Below are positions 32,550 to 43,259 of a stretch of DNA of 64,000 bases, piece after piece. The translations under genes were made by a program, and so were the position numbers. The notes under the pieces are model-generated. The model was not told the origin of the DNA. It searched no databases and worked only from the letters and a program-made list of their open reading frames with translations. This DNA comes from Diphasiastrum complanatum (taxonomy: Eukaryota > Streptophyta > Lycopodiopsida > Lycopodiales > Lycopodiaceae), in assembly GCA_029204225.1 (NCBI GenBank), contig CM055113.1, positions 29,414,303-29,478,302 of the forward strand, read 5' to 3'. The stretch's first letter is position 1. Each line of letters begins with the position of its first letter.

Positions 32550-32892
32550 ATCAGAAACATCTACAGGAGGAGCGAATGACAAGATTAAAGACAGAAGCTG
32601 CTTTGTCCCTGATCACCACTGCAGGGTCAATCACTGTCGATCTCATGAAGCTGAACCAACTCCAAGGCCAGATGCTCGACAATTTTTGAGTCGAGTTCTT
32701 ACAACCGCTCGAGGATGCGAAGGCTCTTGTCGAGGAAGAGTTGGCAGAGCTGAAAGATATCTCCAGTGATGCCACTCCATTTTGCAATGGGCCCGATGCA
32801 CACGATGACTATCTTCAGACCCTGTTGCAAATTGATGAACTTACACAACAACTCCAAGCTGTGCCTGCTTGCACCGGAGCCTCAGACCATCC
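32550..32892 (+). pseudogene. Possible captured gene fragment, unknown
   Basis: A GC-richer frame, open but for one TGA at about 32,688, runs from the broken gypsy RT to the copia RT: EERMTRLKTEAALSLITTAG, VDLMKLNQLQGQMLDNF, then DAKALVEEELAELKDISSDA and DDYLQTLLQIDELTQQLQAV. It looks helical, coiled-coil-like and soluble, unlike any retroelement domain I know. The codon use and unbroken length suggest a piece of a host gene carried in between two elements. I cannot name the source. Confidence 0.45.
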
Positions 32893-33345
32893 AGAAGTCT
32901 TTATGGACTTAAGCAAGCACCAAGATCATGGTATGCTAGACTCAATTCTTTCCTTGTCTCACTAGGATTTATCCTAAGTGACTATGATCCTTCCATGTAT
33001 CTAAAGTTTTATGCTAGTCATATTGTCATTCTTCTAATTTATGTTGATGATATTATCCTAAGTGGAATTTAAATCAATCCAGTTAAAGAGAATAAAGTTG
33101 CAATTGGAAGTGAGTTCAAGATGCAAGATCTTGGAGAAATCCACCACATATTAGCCCTAGAGATTGACTTTCATAATGATAAAGCCTTTACATGTCAATC
33201 TAAGTATGCTCTTTCAATGTTGAAAAAATTTAATATGATAGATTGTAAGGGCATTGACACTCTTATGGAGCAAGTTGTAAAAGATCCTAATAAGGGAGAT
33301 GAAAGATCCTTCAAGAAAAAGCCGACATCATTAACAAATTGTTGA
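32893..33345 (+). pseudogene. Copia-L reverse transcriptase fragment
   Basis: SLYGLKQAPRSWYARLN, SDYDPSMYLKF and LLIYVDDIILSGI (catalytic YVDD), then, after a stop, GEIHHILALEIDFHNDKAF and LKKFNMIDCKGIDTLM. This is the palm and thumb of a copia RT without gag, integrase or RNase H. Confidence 0.88.
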
Positions 33346-34084
33346 AACCAAGTCACCACAATATCCTATGCTATGGCTATATGAGAAGAAAAGTTTAGTT
33401 TTCTTTTAATCATATGCTGAGTAGGACAAGTTCTTTTTTTTGCATAGATTTACTATGCTCAGCATAGGAACATCTCTTTCTCTCATTAGGGGATATTAGA
33501 ACTCAAAATGGGCCCTTTATCAAGATGCTTTTTTTTTACTTCGCATGCTTTCAACACTTAAGTGGCCCAATCAATCGTGTCCATCTGTGATGAATTGTAA
33601 CAGTGGTGGACGGACGGAGATTGCTTTTGCCTTTCCTAGCCAATTTTTGGTGATTTTCAAAAATCCCCCTCGAACAGTGCAAACGATTGTGATTGGACCA
33701 CAAATACTGCCCGAATACTCTTTTGCTGCCCGTATTTGTACACTCGAGGTTGATTTGACGTAAATAGTTATAAACTATAGTTAACTAATCCCTGTAGTTT
33801 AGGAACTTCTTGTCATTCTTAGGTATACCTCTCATTCTCTTTGTTCTCAACCATACTCAACTTCCATAGAGATATTTTGGACTAATGACGACACAGAGAC
33901 CAAGAGGAACCATTGATGCGGGCCAGAGCAGTTTGTTTGGTGTGGGCCATGTGATGTCCTAGTATCGAATCAGCGCGCATGTGTACAGATCAACAGTGAG
34001 GCAGTATAGGAGGCGCGCGCCGTACCGATAACCCGAGTATGAAAGCCCCAAGGTTTTCAATTTTTTTTTGTTTTTTTTTTTTTG
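33346..34084. other. Stretch with no recognised gene
   Basis: Only short frames. Around 33,990-34,030 it is locally GC-rich (ggcgcgcgccgtaccg), unlike its surroundings. No LTR edges found. Confidence 0.4.
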
Positions 34085-34165
34085 GAAAGAGCTCGATGAG
34101 AGCTTCGCAAGGCACCAGAATGATCTCGTTCAGAGTTACGGTTTAAACGTTATAGGCAGTCAAAG
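34085..34165 (+). repeat. Half copy of the foldback repeat
   Basis: The text from gaaagagctcgatgagag to ggcagtcaaagttttgg matches the outer left arm of the inverted repeat at 3964-4070 with scattered changes. The inner arms and the right half are missing. Confidence 0.7.
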
Positions 34166-34283
34166 TTTTGGGGCAGAAGGAAAGAAAAATGTGGATTTGT
34201 GAACAGATGGAACACTATATCCACAAGATCCAAGCACTTTAACACATCCCACATTCTCTTCAATATCTCATTTAGTTACATGG
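34166..34283 (+). pseudogene. Gene T fragment
   Basis: Reads TDGTLYPQDPSTLTHPTFSS and ISHLVTWI, nearly identical to the N-terminal exon of gene T at about 25,650-25,510, including the same flanking AEGKKN/VEGKKN. Only this ~118-base piece is present, pressed between the foldback arm and a copia gag. Confidence 0.75.
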
Positions 34284-34931
34284 ATATGCAATGGGCATAG
34301 TGGATTACTAGGATATTGGCCCAAAACTTTATACAGAAGAGAAGCCTGAAGATGACACAACTAAATCAAAATAAAAGTCGAAGGATGGTAAAGCCTTCAC
34401 GCTTATTATTCTCAAATTATCAGACACTCAGATTGGCCACATACCTGAAGCTCAAACTTTGAAAGAAGTATGGCACATTCTGAGCTCACTATATGATGTG
34501 AGAGACGTAACTTCTAAGTTACATCTATGAAGAAATTCTTCACTCTCAAGATGTCGAATGGCGATTCACTTCAGAATCACGTTAACTAGTTTAAGAATCT
34601 CTTACAATAGATAGTCGTTGTCGGATCATCAGTCATAGATGATCAAGACACGATCATGACATTGCTTTCAAGCTTGCCCTCTACATATGAGAACGGGGTG
34701 ATGATCATATTGACACACTCAGATTTAACTTTACCAGAGTTAACACTATGTCGCTGCAGGAAGATAATCGAAGAAGTCACGATGCTTCGTTGACTTCATC
34801 ATCTCAACCTCTATATGTCAACAAAGAAGCTCTAAGCAATCTGCCTCAAATCAGAAACCGACTTAAAGTCAAGAACAATGATCAAATCCACAATTGAAAA
34901 AGAAGATGTTTAGTAAGTATTGCAAGTGCAC
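34284..34931 (+). pseudogene. Copia-E gag fragment
   Basis: In several frames it encodes the copia gag core (DGKAFTLIILKLSDTQIGH-like, then CELTI-YDVRDVTSKLHL-like) and ends at the zinc-knuckle start KKKMFSKYCKC. It matches 55.8-56.4 kb (minus strand) and 1.0-1.5 kb (minus strand). It has no LTR and is cut at the left by the T fragment and at the right by the Copia-F LTR. Confidence 0.75.
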
Positions 34932-35680
34932 TGTGAAATTTCACACATGTGGAAATCTCCTAATGTGTGTGAATGATCTCCTAAGTCTAAGCTTATGCAC
35001 TTTAGATCAATACTAGAGTGAAATCTAAGATCTAGATCAAAATCTAAGGCAAAGAGGCAAAGATAGATGCATAGATTGATAACCAAAGTGTTTCTACATG
35101 TAAGAGAAGTACTCCATGAAAAAAAAAAACTAAGTAAAATTAAGTTCCTCTCCTCGGATAGAGAGAGAATCGAACAATTGTTCTCAAGTAGAGAGAGAAG
35201 GTAATACTCACAAAAACTTGATTACACTCAAATTTGCTCAAAATCTCAATTGCATAATGATTGGTAGAGAGAGTACATATGAAACTCGTGGAGAGCTTTT
35301 CTAACTTCCTAGTGGACCCCTAATCCTAGCCTCTCTGATGCTATTGGATGACTGATGCATCCATCTTGCAATTCTATTGGACCCTTTATGAAGATTCCTC
35401 AATTTCTATTGGACCCCTTGACCAAAGCCAATACTTTGACTTGATCACTCATCAAATTACATTAACACAAGTGTCACAAGCCTATTTACAGGCCTAACTA
35501 GCTCGAGATTGCATCATAAGCTACTTTTGGCTCAATAGAGGCATTACATGTGGATTTGACCAATTTGCCATCTATTGCAATTTTTGACCCTATCACAACT
35601 CTACACCAAGATGCTTGACATAAAAACTTAGGAAACCCCTAAAGCTATGATAGATAGCTTTTTATGATTTTCAAAATCCT
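34932..35680 (-). repeat. Copia-F 3' LTR
   Basis: It begins TGTGAAATTTCACACATG and aligns with 29,357-30,065. On its right side the minus strand shows TTTTAAGGAGGA, a polypurine tract, placing it at the 3' end of the RNase H fragment that follows. Confidence 0.78.
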
Positions 35681-35698
35681 CCTTAAAAGATATCTATT

Positions 35699-35975
35699 CT
35701 AAAAAAACATTGATCTTGGAATCATTCCAAGATTGGATCTATGTTTGATGAAGGAACTCTTGAATAGAGGCTTGGTGAGTAGATCGGCAATACAAGATGA
35801 TGAATTAATATGCTGCAAATGGATCTCTCCTCCAATAAGTTTATTTCTCACAAAGTGGTGTGCCACTTCTATGTGCTTGCTTCTTGCATAAAAAATTGGA
35901 TTATTTGCAAGTGCTTGGGCCGAAATATTATCACAATATAACAATGGTAGAGTTAAAATAACAATGATCAACTTA
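35699..35975 (-). pseudogene. Copia-F RNase H, C-terminal end
   Basis: LLYCDNISAQALANNPIFYA, RSKHIEVAHHFVRNKLIGG and SSCIADLLTKPLFKSSFIKH form the end of a copia RNase H, including the H-x-x-x-R and D-x-x-T-K-P-L motifs. The frame is intact but begins abruptly at 35,975. Confidence 0.85.
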
Positions 35976-36552
35976 TACAGTGCTTTCTAAATTTGATGGT
36001 ACCACGTGTGCCCAGTTCTAGAATTATCAGGCCATCTTTCTTTTGTGAGCCCTTTGAGTGCTCTTAAACAGCTTTATCTTTGTACTTGTAATGATTTGTG
36101 AATACACAATTTATGGGGAGCTATTTCGTCTTGTCTTGTCTTGATACGATGTGTTGTGGTGATTGATTCGGTCGGGTTTTAAATCGTATTCTCAACTTGG
36201 TATCAGAGCCCTTGGTGGCTACAATCACTGGACAGGAACGAAGAGTCACGAATTCACGGACAATTTATTGGCTTGGAAGCACAAAGCCACTGTTGTGGAA
36301 ATCCGTGAGATAGCTCAAAATTGTGAGAGAATTCGGAGACAAGTCTTGTCGGCTAAATCTAAAAATTAGAAAAATGGAATTTTGAAATTCCGTATAGAGG
36401 CTGCTTTGTTTTTACAGTTGGTGTATCATCGGCATCCATCGTCTCCATTTCTGAATTACAGTCTCCACCCGCAGTAAAATGTGTTGCACTTGTTTTAGCA
36501 ACATCTTCAAATATGTGCTCCACGGTACAGGTGACCGTTCAAGCTTGTCATA
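35976..36552 (+). repeat. Copia-M LTR tail, primer-binding site and leader
   Basis: TGGTATCAGAGCC at 36,198-36,210 marks a primer-binding site on the plus strand. The bases before it (to about 35,980) should be the end of a 5' LTR, with a run of tcttgtcttgtcttg near 36,130. The leader after it carries no gag and is cut at 36,552 by Copia-A. Confidence 0.65.
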
Positions 36553-37084
36553 TGTTGTAAAACGGTTTTGTTTCGTTGTTGTAAACGATTTTGTTTCTTT
36601 TGAAATTTTCTTTTGTGCGGAAGCTTCACAAGAACCTAGACACGTGACTATACATCACAGAACAGATTTCATTCTAGCAATCAAGACAGCCTAAGACAAG
36701 GAAATGCACAAAAATAGAACAATTAATTATCAATTTGATTTTTTAGAGCGAGATCGTTAGTGTCTCGCTAGTTTGCGGCTTGACGCTCTGCTCTTTTGCT
36801 GTGTTCTGTTCATTGGCAGACTTTCATGCACAGCTATGTCGTTTCTCTTCTTTTTCGTTTTCCACTCTACTCTCTATGTCTCACTGTATCTTACAGTATT
36901 ACAGTCTATTTTTTTTTCTAATAAAAAAGGATAGTTTATATCTCCATTGTGTGGAGTTTACAAAATAGCTAAACAGATAATTACAAGAGTAGTTAACGCT
37001 AATCAACTAATCAGTTACTGTCCGTTGTTGCCACCCGTTTCAGCTGGGCGTGAAGTTTGAAAATCCAAGCCCATTGAGCTGCCA
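36553..37084 (-). repeat. Copia-A 3' LTR (second copy)
   Basis: Pairs with 39,499-40,025. The bases next to it (37,085-37,110) are not purine-rich, so the normal polypurine region seen in the other two Copia-A copies is missing here. Confidence 0.88.
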
Positions 37085-37104
37085 GCTGATTCGCGAATCG
37101 TTCA

Positions 37105-37841
37105 ACCTTTGAGTCAAGGCTCGTTGACTTTCACGTTCCTTTTGAACCTTGCAGCTTTGCACATTTAATCCAATTGCCTTTCTTTGCTTGGAAAAGAGTG
37201 GCTTGTCGAGCGGCTTCGTGAGCAGATCTACAATCATGTCTTCTAATTTTGTGTATTGGACTTGGAGCTCTCCTTTCGAAATTAAATTTCGAATGTGATG
37301 TTACTTCAGAGGTATGTGTTTTGTCTTTGAATGGAAGATAGGATCCTGGGATAGATAGATGGCACTCTGAGAGTCCATCATCATCGTGCATGGCCCTTCT
37401 TGTGGTATCCCGATTGCTTCCAGCATCATCTGTAACCACACTACCTCTTTTTCCACCTTTGAAGCTGCGACGTATTCAACTTTGCAAGAGGACTGAGCTA
37501 CCAAGGTTTCCTTTTTGCATATCCAGTTGATTGCAGCTTCGCACGCTATGGTACATCCTCCAGTTATGGACTTGTTGTCATCTTTTGCAGCTCGCCCAGC
37601 TTGCATCACTGTAGTGGTGTAGCTCGAATTTTTTTTTTTCGTTTTCCATTCTGTAGGTTAATCCCATATTTTGGGTACCCTTCAGATACTGTACGAATCG
37701 ATTTGCCATTTGCCAATGTGCCATGCCAGGATTGGAAGAGAATTGGCTTAAGGCGTAAACAGAGAAAGCTAGATCGGGTCTGGTACAAATTGTAAAGTAC
37801 ATCAGACTACCGATTAGGTTTTGGCAGGGTATACCTGCCAT
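37105..37841 (-). pseudogene. Copia-A RT end and RNase H
   Basis: NLIGSLMYFTICTRPDLAFS (end of RT), FVQYLKGTQNMGLTY and HHYSDASWAS, then after a frame change GGCTIACEAAINWICKKETL, SCKVEYVAASKVEKEVVWLQ and MMDSQSAIYLSQDPIFHSKT (RNase H), then LEDMIVDLLTKPLDKPLFSK in another frame. The catalytic D/E/D set is largely present, but there are two frame breaks. Confidence 0.88.
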
Positions 37842-38112
37842 CCTCTGTTCTTCCTCTTTCGTTTTTGATCTTCCTCTTGAATTGGCAGCAGTGTGAAGAT
37901 CTCATGGCCTCTTCCGTCTTTCAGTCCAGGGTCCTGTCCACATTTTGTATAGTGTTTTATCTTCCAACGTTGTCGTTGTGGATCTGTTCTGCAGGTGTAC
38001 TGCTGCAGCTATTGCCTCAGCCCAGAATTGACTTGGCAATCGAACCTGTGCCTATGTCTTTCTTGCACATGTCATACTAGCTCCACATGTTCAGATGATA
38101 CATTATCCTATG
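37842..38112 (-). pseudogene. Copia-A integrase deletion scar
   Basis: Two short matches to the third Copia-A copy are joined: pre-integrase MYHLNMWS-YDMCKKDIGTG runs straight into the distal integrase text QFWAEAIAAAVHLQNRST. The integrase core between them (about 470 bp in the third copy) is missing, and a second deletion follows before RT. Confidence 0.65.
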
Positions 38113-39435
38113 CTAGAGCTGATCTTCATTTTCTGATGCATTTAATATGCTACTAGAGTTGCTGATTATTTTGGCCTGGTAGAGGTTTCCTTCTCTGCAT
38201 CCGACCGTCAGCAACTTGTTTGTATTTTTCTCGATCATGCGGCATGGGTTGCCATCGAACAAAACTCGCATACCAAGATCTGCCATCTTGGAGACTGATT
38301 GCAGATCTTTTCTAAGTGAAGGCACGTAGAGTGCTCCTGACAACTCTGCTTGACTTGACAGTGTTCGCAGCTGTAGAGTGTCGATGCCTTTGACATCGTG
38401 TCTGCTCCCATCACCTAGAATCACTTCTTTGTTGTTTTCGAATTCTCTGAAGTCGATCAAGATTTTCTTGTTGCAAGTGATGTGAGACGTCGCTTCTGAA
38501 TCAATGACTACATCATAGTCTTGTTTGGTGTAGCTCGTTGAAGCTTCATCGAGTATCGTGAATGCTTCATCACCTCTATTAACATCCTTGGATGACTCTG
38601 CAACATTTGCCTTTTCAGCTTTGTTTTTTCTTTTTGGCTTAAATCTGCAATCGTATGCAGAGTGCCTCTTCTTCTTGTAGTGCATGCAAGGTATTGCTAG
38701 GTTGAACCAGCATTTGTTGGCTGTAAGGCCTAGTTTGTGATAGTGATAAGAGAAAGAAGATTGTTGATTCGAGGACTTCGTCTTCTCGAATCTGGGTTTG
38801 TTCTTGTTTTTCTTCTTTCCTTTCGTGAAGAGAGCCTTCTCTTGATCACTGCTTCCTTCTCCTTCATCCCTCATCAGTCTTTTATCAACGACAAGACTGA
38901 TTGCTTTGTCGAATGTCATATCTGGTAGACTTAGTATGAGCATTCTCAAAGGCTAATAGGACAATGGTAGAGACTTCATGAAGTACATCAACTGTTGTGG
39001 TGTTGAGAGCTCGTGCTCTATCTTGATGCAGCGAGTTGAGCGAAGATAGTTCTAATCTTCTCAACATGCTGATCTAATTGGTTGCCATCCCATCGTATGG
39101 ATTGCGATTGATTGTGAAGGTGCATGACTGAAGCTGCAGTCCTCACTTCATACTTCTGTTTCAATCTTTTCCATGCTACATGGCTGCTTTCGCAGTCTTC
39201 AATCTGCATGAGTAGATCTTTGTTTATGGACAAAATAATGATCGCCATTGCATGCTCATCTTTTTTGATCCATTTAGCTCTCCTCGAGTCTCCCTCTAGA
39301 TGCTGCACCTCTGAAAGTTTGGTCATCGACCAGATGCCTTCGCCCTTCAGAAGTGTTTTGATTTTGAATTTCCAGATTCTCTAATTTGTGCCATCAAGAC
39401 TAATTGCTACTCTTGTCTGGATTGTTGTAGCCATA
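38113..39435 (-). pseudogene. Copia-A gag and protease
   Basis: Gag pieces (LSEVQHLEGDSRRAKWIKKD, CESSHVAWKRLKQKYEV, LHNQSQSIRWDGNQL) lie at 39,018-39,326. The 278-codon frame 38,113-38,949 carries LILSLPDMTFDKAISL, two knuckle-like segments (HYHKLGLTANKCWF and CMHYKKKRHSAYDC, each missing part of CCHC) and the protease YDVVIDSEATSHIT, where the active-site DSGA has become DSEA. It is therefore probably inactive. Confidence 0.87.
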
Positions 39436-39498
39436 TTGTGTTGTCTAGAATATCACAGCTTAGATATCAGTAGTGATAATCTGTCAGCTCTGATACCA

Positions 39499-40025
39499 TG
39501 TCACAAAACGGTTTCGTTTCATTGTCGCGAACGATTTTGTTTCTCTTGAAATTTTCTTGTGTGGAAGCTTCATAGGAACCTAGACACGCGACTACACATC
39601 ATAGAATAGATTTCATTCTAGCAATCAAGACATCGTAAGACAAGGAGATGCACAAAAATAGAGCAATCAATTATTAGTTTGATTTTTTAGAGCGAGATCG
39701 TCAATGTCTCGTTCGTTGGCGGCCGACGCTCTGTCTTTGGCTGTGTTTTACTCGTTGGCAGACTTTCATACACAGTTGTGTCGTTTCTCTTCTTTTTCAT
39801 TTTCTGCTCTACTCTCTATGTCTCACTGTATCTTACAGTATTACAGTCTATTTTATTTTTATCCAAAAAGGATAGTTTATATCTCCACTGTGTGGAGTTT
39901 ACAAGATAGCTAAATAGAGAATTACAAGAGTAGTTGATGCTAATCAACTAATCAGTTACTCTCCGTCGTTGCCACCCGTTTCAGTTGGGCATGAAGTTTG
40001 AGACTCCAAGCCCGTTGAGCTGTCA
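39499..40025 (-). repeat. Copia-A 5' LTR (second copy)
   Basis: Left edge TGTCACAAAACGG abuts the primer-binding-site complement. The right edge GAGCTGTCA is complementary to TGACAGCTC. Confidence 0.9.
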
Positions 40026-40055
40026 AAATTTGAAGCTGATATAGTGCCGTTTTCG

Positions 40056-40457
40056 TTAGTGCCAAATATAATGTCGCACATCCATTTGATGAACCCTATA
40101 ATGGCAGGAGCCTTTTATTTTCTGGTAAATAGAATCCCCACCTTCAGACAAGTCAAACCAGTTTTCTAGCAACGCCGAATCCATTATCTTTTTCGCTTTC
40201 TTGACAGAACCTACAGTTAGTAACCCAAAACATTCCGCAAAATCTTCGGTGTTTAGCTCAACAACTTTGTGATGCACTGAAAAGTAGCACACATTTTTTC
40301 TGATCCTGACACTATCTGCCATTTCATTACAAATTTCAGTAAGTAAGAGCGAATTGTCTTTGTATTTGATTGTATTCAATTTGAACAATTCTGCTCCAAC
40401 TATCCATTCTTCATAAGGGATTTCGGCTCTAGTCTTCCATACTCTGGTGGATGCCAT
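40056..40457 (-). CDS. Extra ORF downstream of gypsy pol, unknown
   Basis: A 133-codon intact frame starting MASTRVWKTRAEIPYEEWIV. It lies on the same strand as, and 3' of, the gypsy integrase. The segment NTEDFAECFGLLTVGSVKKA recalls the F-x-x-E-D-F-A-x-x-x-G-L-P string common in plant Athila-type ORFs and plant-mobile-domain-like sequences. An extra ORF after pol is known in Athila/Tat gypsy elements (env-like or other). It ends 30 bases before the Copia-A LTR. Confidence 0.5.
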   Translation of the reverse strand: MASTRVWKTRAEIPYEEWIVGAELFKLNTIKYKDNSLLLTEICNEMADSVRIRKNVCYFSVHHKVVELNTEDFAECFGLLTVGSVKKAKKIMDSALLENWFDLSEGGDSIYQKIKGSCHYRVHQMDVRHYIWH

Positions 40458-40755
40458 TTTGTTTGTAGAACGGAGATAGAAAATTTCACAACAGAATCAG
40501 AGAATGAAGGAGTCAGAAAATCGCTCGCGGAATACGCTATGGCAAAGTGAAAAATATGGCAAGTAAATGAGACATAAATCACTTCTAAATTGGATGACGT
40601 CAGCCAAGGATGGAGGATATTGTTGTTGTAATAACTGTTGGAAAAATTAATAGTAGGCGTACGCCAACCGTATAACTAGAAAATATGAAGGATCAATTTT
40701 TTTCAAAGGGTCGAAATATAGATTTGAAATTGCTTACATAAAACCAAGTAAATCA
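40458..40755. other. Spacer between gypsy pol and the extra ORF
   Basis: No coding evidence. It contains gatgacgtcagcc and a small repeat taggcgtacgcc. It probably holds the leader of the extra ORF. Confidence 0.4.
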
Positions 40756-42540
40756 ATTCTATGGTTGATTGTACTTCTTAAAACAAGAGCCATTTACTCT
40801 TGTATCAAAAAAATTTCCTTCAAGATCAGCTAGCTGGATCGAATTGTTGGAAAATACTTTAATTACTTTATAAGGCCCCATCCATTTTGTATGTAATTTT
40901 CCAAGAAAATTTTATATGTCTGTTGTCATATAAAAGTGCCAAATCACCAGCTTTAAGAGAAATTTTTTTCAAACTGTATCATAATATTCCTTCCTCTTCT
41001 TTTGTACCACTATTGTTTCCTCCAAAGCACAGAATCGATCTTCCTCCAATCGAGATATCTGATGTAGTCTTTTATCAATAATGTTATGTGATTCTTCACG
41101 ATCTGCATGTTGAATTCGATATGTTGGAATTTCGAATTCGATTGGGAGTATTGGGTACATTCCATAAACTAAATAATATGGAGTTTTTTTAGTTGTAATC
41201 TTTTCAATATTCCAATATGCCCAAAGAATTGTTGGTTTTTTTATATCCCAATCAGTAGAATGCTGATTTGTGATTTTATTCAATATTTTACATAAAATAC
41301 CATTCGCTCATTCAGTCAATCCGTTTGCTTTAGGATTATATGGAGTTGTCCTTCTATGAATTAATCATATAATGTTTCAATAATTCTGCAATAGTATTAT
41401 TTGTGAAATGAGTTCCTCTGTCACTGACAAGTTCTAAAAGACAGCCGTATTTTGTAATTATATTAGCATATAGAAAATTGGCAACAGTCTTTGCATCATT
41501 TTTTTTTTGTAGGCTCAACTTCGACCATTTTTGTACAATAGTTTGTTGCTATTAATATATATCGGTTTTTCATGTGTCTTGTAGCTGGCTTAATCGGTCC
41601 CACAAAATCGATACCCCATTTTTCTAATGGTGCCAACGGTAAGATTGGTACCAATGGCCAATTAGTCGATCTTGCTATTTTATCCATTCTTTGACATGGA
41701 TCACAGTTTATAATGAACTTATGCACATCTCTGTACATAGTGGGCCACCAATATTTGCCATTCATGATTTTTCAAACTACGTTCTTCAATGCATAGTGTT
41801 CTCCAGCTTTTTCTTCATGAAAAGACTTCATCATTATTTGAATTTCTGCTAGTTCTAGACACCTTCGGAATTCATCATCACCTCCCAATTTATAAAGCAC
41901 ACTAGATATAATCATATATGGTGCTACTTTTATTGAAAGACATTCTTCTCTTCCCGTGTCATTCCTTCCGGATATAACAATGTTTGCAAATATTGAATGA
42001 TATCACCTTATATAGAATTTTCGATATTTATCAGCATTAATTCTTCGTCAGATAGATTATCCGATATTGGGTCATTGGGTTCAGTTGTTTCTAATCTCGA
42101 CAAATAATCCACATTTGCATGGTGTTTGCCGGGTAGGATTTCCACTGTATCATCAAATTCTGATAATAGAATAATCCACCTTGCTATTCGACCTGATAAA
42201 TCCGGTTTCTTGACCAGATATTTTATTGCATAATGGTCTACATGAAATGTAAATGCATAACTCAATAAATAATGTAGAATTTTTTTTTATTGAATATATC
42301 ATTCCCAAGGTCTCTCTCTCAGTAGTAGAGTAATTCTTTTTCAATACAGATAATTGCCTACCTGCATAATATACAGGATAATCTTTCTTCTCATCAGCTT
42401 TCTGACTTAGAATGCTTCCAATAGCAAAGGAAGAAGTGTCCACATAAACATGGAATTTCTTAGTCCAATCGGGGGGTCGTAATATCAAAACAGTCTTCAA
42501 CTTAGATTTCAATCCTTCAAAAGACTTTTGACGGTCTCTC
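40756..42540 (-). pseudogene. Ty3/gypsy RNase H and integrase
   Basis: Leftward order: FEGLKSKLKTVLILRPPDWT and VYVDTSSFAIGSILSQ (RNase H), YYAGRQLSVLKKNYSTTERE, VKKPDLSGRIARWIILLSEF, then the integrase zinc region, [40 protein letters not shown], and the distal part WAYWNIEKITTKKTPYYLVYG ending with GPYKVIKVFSNNSIQLADL. Stops and shifts occur in each domain. The 5' side is cut at about 42,540 where Copia-A sequence begins, so gag, protease and RT are missing. Confidence 0.88.
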
Positions 42541-42677
42541 AAAAACTCTGAGACACGAAACGAAGCGAAACTCGAAGGTCGAATGATTCGCGAAAGTCAA
42601 ACATGCCTCCAGGACCAAAAAGACACGACATGACATGAAACGAAAAGAAATGAAAGAAAATCTTTCTCGCTGTCAGT
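42541..42677 (+). repeat. Copia-A 3' polypurine tract upstream of an LTR
   Basis: This matches 440-590 (gattcgcgaaag, catgcctccaggacc, a purine run) and so is the tail of a Copia-A interior. It runs into the LTR at 42,678, which is itself followed by a primer-binding site. Confidence 0.7.
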
Positions 42678-43196
42678 TGGCAGTTCAACGGGCGTGGAGT
42701 CTTAAAGTTTATGCTCAACTGAAACAATTAGCAATAACGGAAAGTAACTGATTAGTTGATTAGCGTTAACTACTCTTGTAATTCTCTGTTTAGCTATCTT
42801 GTAAACTCCACACAATAGAGATATAAACTTTTTTTTGGATCAAAAGTAAACATGGAGAATGTGCGTGAGTAGAGCAGAAAAGAAAAGAAATAGAAACAAA
42901 ATAGTTGTGCATGAAAGTCTTCCAACGAGCAGAACACGGCGGAAGAGCAGAGTGTCAGGCCGCCAATGAGTGAGACACTGATCATCTCATTCTAAACATT
43001 AATATGATAATACAGTTGCTCTATCTTGTGCATCTCCTTATCTTCCACTGTCTTGATTGCTAGAATGATATATGTTTTGTGATCTGTAGTCGCATGTCTA
43101 GGGTCCTGCAAGATTCCGCATAAAAAAATTCAAAAGAAACAAATTCATTCGCGACGAACCAAACTCGTTCGTGATGAACCAAACTCATTCGCAACA
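42678..43196 (+). repeat. Copia-A LTR shared by two element halves
   Basis: 519 bp, TGGCAGTTCAACGGGC to GCAACA, followed at 43,197-43,208 by TGGTATCAGAGC. A 3' interior lies on its left and a 5' interior on its right, so one LTR serves as the 3' LTR of one copy and the 5' LTR of the next. Confidence 0.85.
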
Positions 43197-43259
43197 TGGT
43201 ATCAGAGCTACAGGTTATCACTACTGATATCTGAACAATGATTTTCTAGACAATACAAT

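Larger units (their letters stand above)
36553..40025 (-). mobile_element. Copia-A element with two LTRs and internal deletions
   Basis: LTRs of 532 bp (36,553-37,084) and 527 bp (39,499-40,025) with TG...CA ends flank a 2.4-kb interior, with the primer-binding-site complement gctctgatacca at 39,487-39,498. Gag and protease are present, but most of integrase and the first part of RT are deleted. The 5-bp flanks are tcata and aaatt, so no target duplication is left, which suggests inter-element recombination or later loss. It lies just 3' of an ORF that follows a gypsy pol gene. Confidence 0.9.

Noticed and set aside
36553-40025. Target-site duplication for the second Copia-A copy
   Set aside because: The flanking 5-mers tcata and aaatt do not match, so none is claimed.
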